From an uncultured Eubacteriales bacterium (lineage in GTDB: Bacteria > Bacillota > Clostridia > Oscillospirales > Acutalibacteraceae), in assembly GCA_934489735.1 (NCBI GenBank), contig CAKSSR010000026.1, positions 1 to 26,983 of the forward strand: a stretch of 26,983 nt of DNA, read 5' to 3'. The first letter of the stretch is position 1. Every line of letters starts with the position of its first letter. The position numbers were made by a program, and so were the translations under genes. Shown here piece after piece: positions 22,703 through 26,983 of the stretch. The notes under the pieces are model-generated. The model was given only the letters and a program-made list of their open reading frames with translations, had not been told where the DNA came from and did not search any database.

Positions 22703-24805
22703 ATGATAATATTTGATAAATTTATAAAAATGTCAACATGTATATTGTGCTTGGGAACAATAATTTCAGGGTCCATTATGGCAATAGATAATGGCAATAA
22801 TGCTTCTGGAAACGTTATACAAAGTGCGAGAATAAGTAGCGAATCGGAAAGTAGCGAATCGGAAAGTAGTAGTTCAGAAGGAAGCGAAGCCGAATATAGT
22901 GAGTCAGAAGAAAGTGAACCCGAATATAGTGGCTCAGAAGAGAGTGAACCCGAATATAGTGGCTTAGAAGAGAGCGAATCTGAATGGAGTGGATCGGAAG
23001 AAAGCGAATCCGAGGAAGATTGTATCAAAGAATGCGAAAAATTGATAGCACATTACAACTTAAATAAAAAAGATGCAGAAAGGGCAATGAAAATTTTTAA
23101 AGATCAGATAGAAAAAGGAAAAAGTTCAGCATATGCTTACGGATATACAAAGATAGTAGTAGTTAATGGACGGGGTCATTTACCATGCGATGAATATGCA
23201 ACTGTATATGAAAAACAAATTGAAGATGGAAAGACTAAACTATATGCGGATATCTGTGCAAGGATTGATACGCTTTCTTGCATAAAAGGCGAACAGAAAA
23301 AGAAATGTATAAAGATATATGAAAGAAAAATGGAAGAGGGTAAAGGCGAGTGGTACTCTACTGAGTATGCAATATTGAGAGTGATAGACAGAGTATGTCG
23401 TGAACAAGCAGATGAAATGGCAACAATATATGCAGCAAATGTTAAGGATAAATTTGTATTTCAAGATCTATATGCGGATAAATATGCACGACTAAAAGTA
23501 ATTGATAGACTTACTGAAAAGCAAGCAAGAAAAGTAGCAGAAACGTATAGAGATGAATATTGGGAAGGAAATCCTGACAATGCTTATGAATATGCATGGG
23601 TAAAGGTGATGAATGGACTTGATTTAGAACAATCAGTTAAGTATTTGAAAGCATATAGAAATAAAACTAATAAAATTCGTGATAAAAAGGTTTTAAATGG
23701 ATATGCAATATTGAAGGGATTAAATAATAGACTTGGATTCAGTGAGGAACAATTGACTGAATGTTTAGAAATATATAAGAAAAAAATAGGCGAAGGTAAA
23801 AAAGAAAACTATGCTATTGAATATGCATCATTAAAAATTACTGAAAGGCTTTTTAGCGAAGAGATATTGGATAAGATTTCAACGATGTATGAACAAAAAA
23901 TCTATGAATGTTATAATGCAAATTATGCCCATAAGTATGCAATGTTGAAAGTAATTGAAAATTTTAGCGATGATCAAGCAGATGCATATGCGTCAGTATA
24001 TCAAGATAAGTATACGGAAACTAAATATTATATCTATGAATATACAAACTTGGTTATGCTTATGAAAAAGGGATTGATTAGGACATTGAGTGATATAGAA
24101 TTGGAAGAATGGGCAGAGCTATTTGAAAAAGAAGTGGCTTTAGGTAGAAATAAGATATATGAAAGTGAGTATATCTTTCTTAGAATTAAAGGCTATGACG
24201 AAGAAAAAGCAAGATTAATGGCAAGAATATATACTAGAGAGATAAAGATATTTGGAAGAAATGAAGACTGTGCTAGAAGATGTGTGGATTTAATATTAAA
24301 TCATAGAATGAAAGAAGAACTTGCACATGGATTGTTAGATAACTTTGAAAAGAAAATAGAAAGAGGAGAAGTCTATGCTGAAGAATATGCAAGGGCAATA
24401 GTTATTGACAAGCTAAGTATAAATTTAGCAGTAAGACGAGCAGAAATATGTGATAGAGAGTTTAGGGCAGGAAAAAGTCAAGAGTATGCAAAAGAATATG
24501 CTAGACTTGCAATAATCTATGACATAGATAATAAGCCAGAAAACATTGAGAAGATAACTAAAATGGCTAATTTATTTGAACAAAAACTTATTAATGGACA
24601 AAGTAGAGAATATGCAAGAGAGTATGTAAGATTAATGATGATTGAAGGGAAAAGCGAAATGGATTCTAGTATAATGGCAAGAGTATTTGAAAGATACATT
24701 CAAGAAGGAATGAAACCGGATGCAGCTAGAATAAAAGTTCTTTTAACTGTTAGATGCAATAATAGATATATGTTCGGGGAGCCACCAATTAAAAAGAAAA
24801 AATGA
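22703..24805 (+). CDS. Secreted 37-residue-repeat protein 4 with Ser/Glu linker
   Basis: 700-residue paralogue from ATG 22703, which has AGAAAGGA upstream and matches the neighbours' signal peptide; the frame is open for 37 codons further into gene 3 but without a start signal. The signal core is again S-T-C-I-L-C-L-G-T-I-I-S, with cleavage likely after S-I-M-A. Residues about 39-110 are an acidic linker of Ser/Glu with short repeats of E-Y-S-G-S-E-E-S-E-P. About 15 repeat units follow. The end is E-P-P-I-K-K-K-K. The linker may keep the solenoid away from the cell surface or bind cations; that is inference. Confidence 0.85.
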   Translation: MIIFDKFIKMSTCILCLGTIISGSIMAIDNGNNASGNVIQSARISSESESSESESSSSEGSEAEYSESEESEPEYSGSEESEPEYSGLEESESEWSGSEESESEEDCIKECEKLIAHYNLNKKDAERAMKIFKDQIEKGKSSAYAYGYTKIVVVNGRGHLPCDEYATVYEKQIEDGKTKLYADICARIDTLSCIKGEQKKKCIKIYERKMEEGKGEWYSTEYAILRVIDRVCREQADEMATIYAANVKDKFVFQDLYADKYARLKVIDRLTEKQARKVAETYRDEYWEGNPDNAYEYAWVKVMNGLDLEQSVKYLKAYRNKTNKIRDKKVLNGYAILKGLNNRLGFSEEQLTECLEIYKKKIGEGKKENYAIEYASLKITERLFSEEILDKISTMYEQKIYECYNANYAHKYAMLKVIENFSDDQADAYASVYQDKYTETKYYIYEYTNLVMLMKKGLIRTLSDIELEEWAELFEKEVALGRNKIYESEYIFLRIKGYDEEKARLMARIYTREIKIFGRNEDCARRCVDLILNHRMKEELAHGLLDNFEKKIERGEVYAEEYARAIVIDKLSINLAVRRAEICDREFRAGKSQEYAKEYARLAIIYDIDNKPENIEKITKMANLFEQKLINGQSREYAREYVRLMMIEGKSEMDSSIMARVFERYIQEGMKPDAARIKVLLTVRCNNRYMFGEPPIKKKK

Positions 24806-24899
24806 TAGGCTATGGATATTGAATGTGAAATTATTAAGGATTTAGTTACGATATTACTAAAAATAAATTGAAATAATTCTTTAGAAAGAAGAGAAAATA

Positions 24900-26804
24900 A
24901 TGTTGTTAAGTAAATTGATTAAAATATCAACATGTGTTTTATGTTTAGGAACAGCAGTTACTGGGTCTATGATGGCAATGGATAAAAGTTGCTATGATTT
25001 CGCTAGAAATGCTGCATGTGACGACAATAGTGACCATGAAAATGACTCCTGTTCTTCAGATGATAGTAGCAGTAGCTCTGACGCGAGTGATATTGAAGGA
25101 AGTGATGTTGGGGGAATTGATGTAAATGATGATGACATCGATATCGCAGAATGCAATAGTTTGATATCAACTTACCATTTGAATGAGAGAGATTCCGAGG
25201 AATTGATAAAAAGATTTAAAGGCGAAATAAAAAGAGGGAAAAATATAGACTACGCTCTTGAATATGCAAAGGTGATGGTTGTTAATGAGCAAAGATATGA
25301 TGACATAGGGAAGGAAATTGCAAGGGAATATGAAAAAAATATAAGAAAAGGTAAAGGCAAAGTCTATGCAAATGTTTATGCAAACTTGAAAGTGCTTGAT
25401 TCTTTTAACAATAAGTACATGGATAGGCTTGCAAAAGTATGTGAAGAGAAGGCTAAAGAAGAAAAATCAGAAAATTATGTTGTGGGATATGCATATTTCA
25501 AAGTAATAAGAGGATTGGATGATGAACTGGCTGAGAAAGCGGCAAGACTATATGAAGAAAGTGTAAAGACAAAGGAACCAATAGTAGAACGTTATACTGC
25601 TGAGTACATAGTTTTGAAGCTGGCTTACAACTTTAGCGAGGAAAAGGTAATAGAGGGAGCAGAATTGTTTGACCATATGTTCAGTGAATGGGGATGCGAC
25701 GAACATGCGCATATGTGTGCGCTGTTAAAAATAGCTGATGGACTTAATATGACACAGGCATATGATTATATATCTGTACATAAAAAATTAAGCAATATGA
25801 AAGATGCAAATATTAAGCATGCGTACATATTTTTGAAAGTGTTTAATAAATTTAATGATGACCAAACCAAAAAGAGCTTGGCAATATATATGAGAAAGCA
25901 GGCAGAAGGCAAAAGTAAGGATTATGCTATCAGATATGCAGCATTGAAAGCGCTTGATGAACTAAGTGATGAAAAGATAGAAAGAATATCAACGATATAT
26001 GAACAAAAGATGAAGGAAATTTGTGATGCAAACTATGCAAATAAATATGCAATGTTAAAAGTAGTCGATGGCTGTAGTGATAAACAAGCGGAAATAGGCG
26101 CAAGGACATATTCAGAAATGTTTGATATTGATATTGATCAGTCAGAAGTAGAAATTAATGAAGGGGTGAGATTACAAATACTTATTGCAGATGGGAAGAT
26201 CAGAAACTTAAGCGAAAGAGAATTTTGGACATATTTAGAATTGTTTATGAAAATGTTGAAATCAGGTAGAAGCGAAATATATGCCCATGAGTATGTTGTG
26301 CTAAAAATTAAAAATCATAACGATTCAGAAGCGGACCTAATGGCAAAGATGTATTATCAGGAAAGATTTATATATAAAAACAGTGACGTATCTGCCAGAG
26401 AATATATATATTTAGTTTTAAATCATAATATTGAAAGCGGGACAGCACATAGATTGGCAAGAATATTTGAAAAAAATATAGAAAAGGGAGAAGAGTATGC
26501 TAGAGAATATGCAAAAGCAATAGTTCAATACTTCGCTGATAAAGAAGCGGCAAAGAGAATAGCTGAAATTTATTTAGAAAATGTTAAAGCAGGGAAGGGT
26601 CGCTTCTATGCATCAGAATATGCAAGACTTACAGTAATGCCTGGCAAAGAGAAAAATCCAGAAAAGATTAAGAGAATGGCAGAAATTTTTGAAAAAGAGA
26701 TGATAGAAAGAACAAAAAGTGAGCAAGATGCAAGGAAATATGCAAATTTGATGTCAGAGAATGGGTCTGCCCTTCTTGTAACACACATCACGACAGAGAT
26801 ATAA
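24900..26804 (+). CDS. Secreted 37-residue-repeat protein 5, C-terminus lost
   Basis: 634-residue paralogue, 94 bases after gene 4. Signal core S-T-C-V-L-C-L-G-T-A-V with cleavage likely after S-M-M-A. A Ser/Asp-rich acidic linker (about residues 30-85) stands where gene 4 has Ser/Glu. About 15 repeat units follow, up to D-A-R-K-Y-A-N-L near residue 615. After that the frame runs into the 3' part of an IS605-type tnpB read in another frame and stops by chance, so the usual G-M-[KST]-[PI] block and the Pro-Pro-basic tail are missing. The protein may still be made and secreted. Confidence 0.8.
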   Translation: MLLSKLIKISTCVLCLGTAVTGSMMAMDKSCYDFARNAACDDNSDHENDSCSSDDSSSSSDASDIEGSDVGGIDVNDDDIDIAECNSLISTYHLNERDSEELIKRFKGEIKRGKNIDYALEYAKVMVVNEQRYDDIGKEIAREYEKNIRKGKGKVYANVYANLKVLDSFNNKYMDRLAKVCEEKAKEEKSENYVVGYAYFKVIRGLDDELAEKAARLYEESVKTKEPIVERYTAEYIVLKLAYNFSEEKVIEGAELFDHMFSEWGCDEHAHMCALLKIADGLNMTQAYDYISVHKKLSNMKDANIKHAYIFLKVFNKFNDDQTKKSLAIYMRKQAEGKSKDYAIRYAALKALDELSDEKIERISTIYEQKMKEICDANYANKYAMLKVVDGCSDKQAEIGARTYSEMFDIDIDQSEVEINEGVRLQILIADGKIRNLSEREFWTYLELFMKMLKSGRSEIYAHEYVVLKIKNHNDSEADLMAKMYYQERFIYKNSDVSAREYIYLVLNHNIESGTAHRLARIFEKNIEKGEEYAREYAKAIVQYFADKEAAKRIAEIYLENVKAGKGRFYASEYARLTVMPGKEKNPEKIKRMAEIFEKEMIERTKSEQDARKYANLMSENGSALLVTHITTEI

Positions 26805-26854
26805 ATGCCAGTATAAATATTTTGAATGAAGGAATGAGAATATTAGCGATATAA
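26744..26854 (+). pseudogene. tnpB: 3' remnant of an IS200/IS605-type tnpB
   Basis: In the frame ending with TAA at 26852-26854 the sequence reads R-E-W-V-C-P-S-C-N-T-H-H-D-R-D-I-N-A-S-I-N-I-L-N-E-G-M-R. This is the end of TnpB: the second cysteine pair of the zinc finger and the last RuvC motif (H-D-R-D-x-N-A). Everything upstream is gone, replaced by repeat-protein gene 5. The junction lies between about 26744 and 26758. TnpB is the RNA-guided nuclease of these elements; this piece cannot be active. Confidence 0.85.
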
Positions 26855-26956
26855 CATATATAAGAACCGTAGGAACTACGGGGATAGCTTGGTAAATATC
26901 TTTCCATTAGGAGAGAGTTCCCAAGAACCCTGCGACTTTAGTCGTGGGAGGTTCAG
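26855..26956 (+). mobile_element. IS200/IS605 right end (omega-RNA-like) after tnpB
   Basis: The final 66 bases (26891-26956) match 9821-9886 at all but one or two positions, including the CGAC-TTTA-GTCG hairpin and terminal GGTTCAG. In this element group the right end forms the 3' scaffold of the TnpB guide RNA, with the following bases as guide. Here those are the 27 bases from 26957 to the window's end. Confidence 0.7.
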
Positions 26957-26983
26957 AGTCGTTTGTAATAAAAGTGAAGCTGA

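Noticed and set aside
22684..23028. 114-codon minus-strand frame rich in Ser/Leu/Asp
   Set aside because: It is the reverse complement of the Ser/Glu linker of repeat gene 4, not an independent gene.
13430..26804. Lipoprotein or LPxTG-anchored reading of the repeat proteins
   Set aside because: The cysteines in the signal core lack a proper lipobox (M-S-T-C), and no LPxTG-membrane-basic end is present.

Overview
The window is AT-rich (roughly one third G+C by eye) and looks like a low-GC Bacillota chromosome, most likely Clostridia. The reasons are strong Shine-Dalgarno sequences, sigma-A type promoters with 17-bp spacers, hairpin-plus-U terminators, and recognisable RecA, MurC, DUF1292, GpsA, YigZ and four-cysteine L31 proteins. 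I cannot name a species.

Region 1-947 has no protein gene that I can support. It holds two apparent RNA units: a promoter with four TTAAG direct repeats at an 11-bp period feeding a structured RNA with its own terminator (about 142-424), and a TTGATA/TATAAT promoter feeding a leader that ends in a terminator-like hairpin (743-800) ahead of recA. Region 948-6081 is housekeeping: recA, murC, a DUF1292 gene, a probable 6S RNA, a transporter of the TSUP family split into two half-length overlapping genes, and a gpsA-like dehydrogenase.

Region 6100-11470 is accessory. Ten short genes (69-84 codons) encode one diverged family of predicted two-helix membrane proteins with a G-x-x-x-K-x-[LI]-A-[ST]-like C-terminus. 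Among them lie an orphan polymorphic-toxin tip with an overlapping immunity-like gene and a third tiny overlapping ORF, decayed IS3 and ISAs1 transposase pieces, a pair of about 152-bp direct repeats, and an orphan IS200/IS605 right end between those repeats. Short direct repeats of the TTAAG type recur upstream of two small-protein operons. Region 11697-12783 on the minus strand is ordinary: yigZ and rpmE, each with a clear promoter.

Region 13430-26804 is the most striking part. Five tandem genes on the plus strand encode secreted proteins of 634-1329 residues (the first is 651 from its likely start). Each is a conserved signal peptide followed almost entirely by a degenerate repeat of about 37 residues with the core G-K-S-x-x-Y-A-x-E-Y-A-x-L. 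The first four end in a Pro-Pro plus basic tail. The fifth lost its end where it is fused to the 3' remnant of an IS605-type tnpB, whose zinc-finger/RuvC motif and right-end (omega-RNA-like) hairpin close the window. I do not recognise the repeat as a named family. It is the best candidate for an undescribed system, probably an exported helical-solenoid set.
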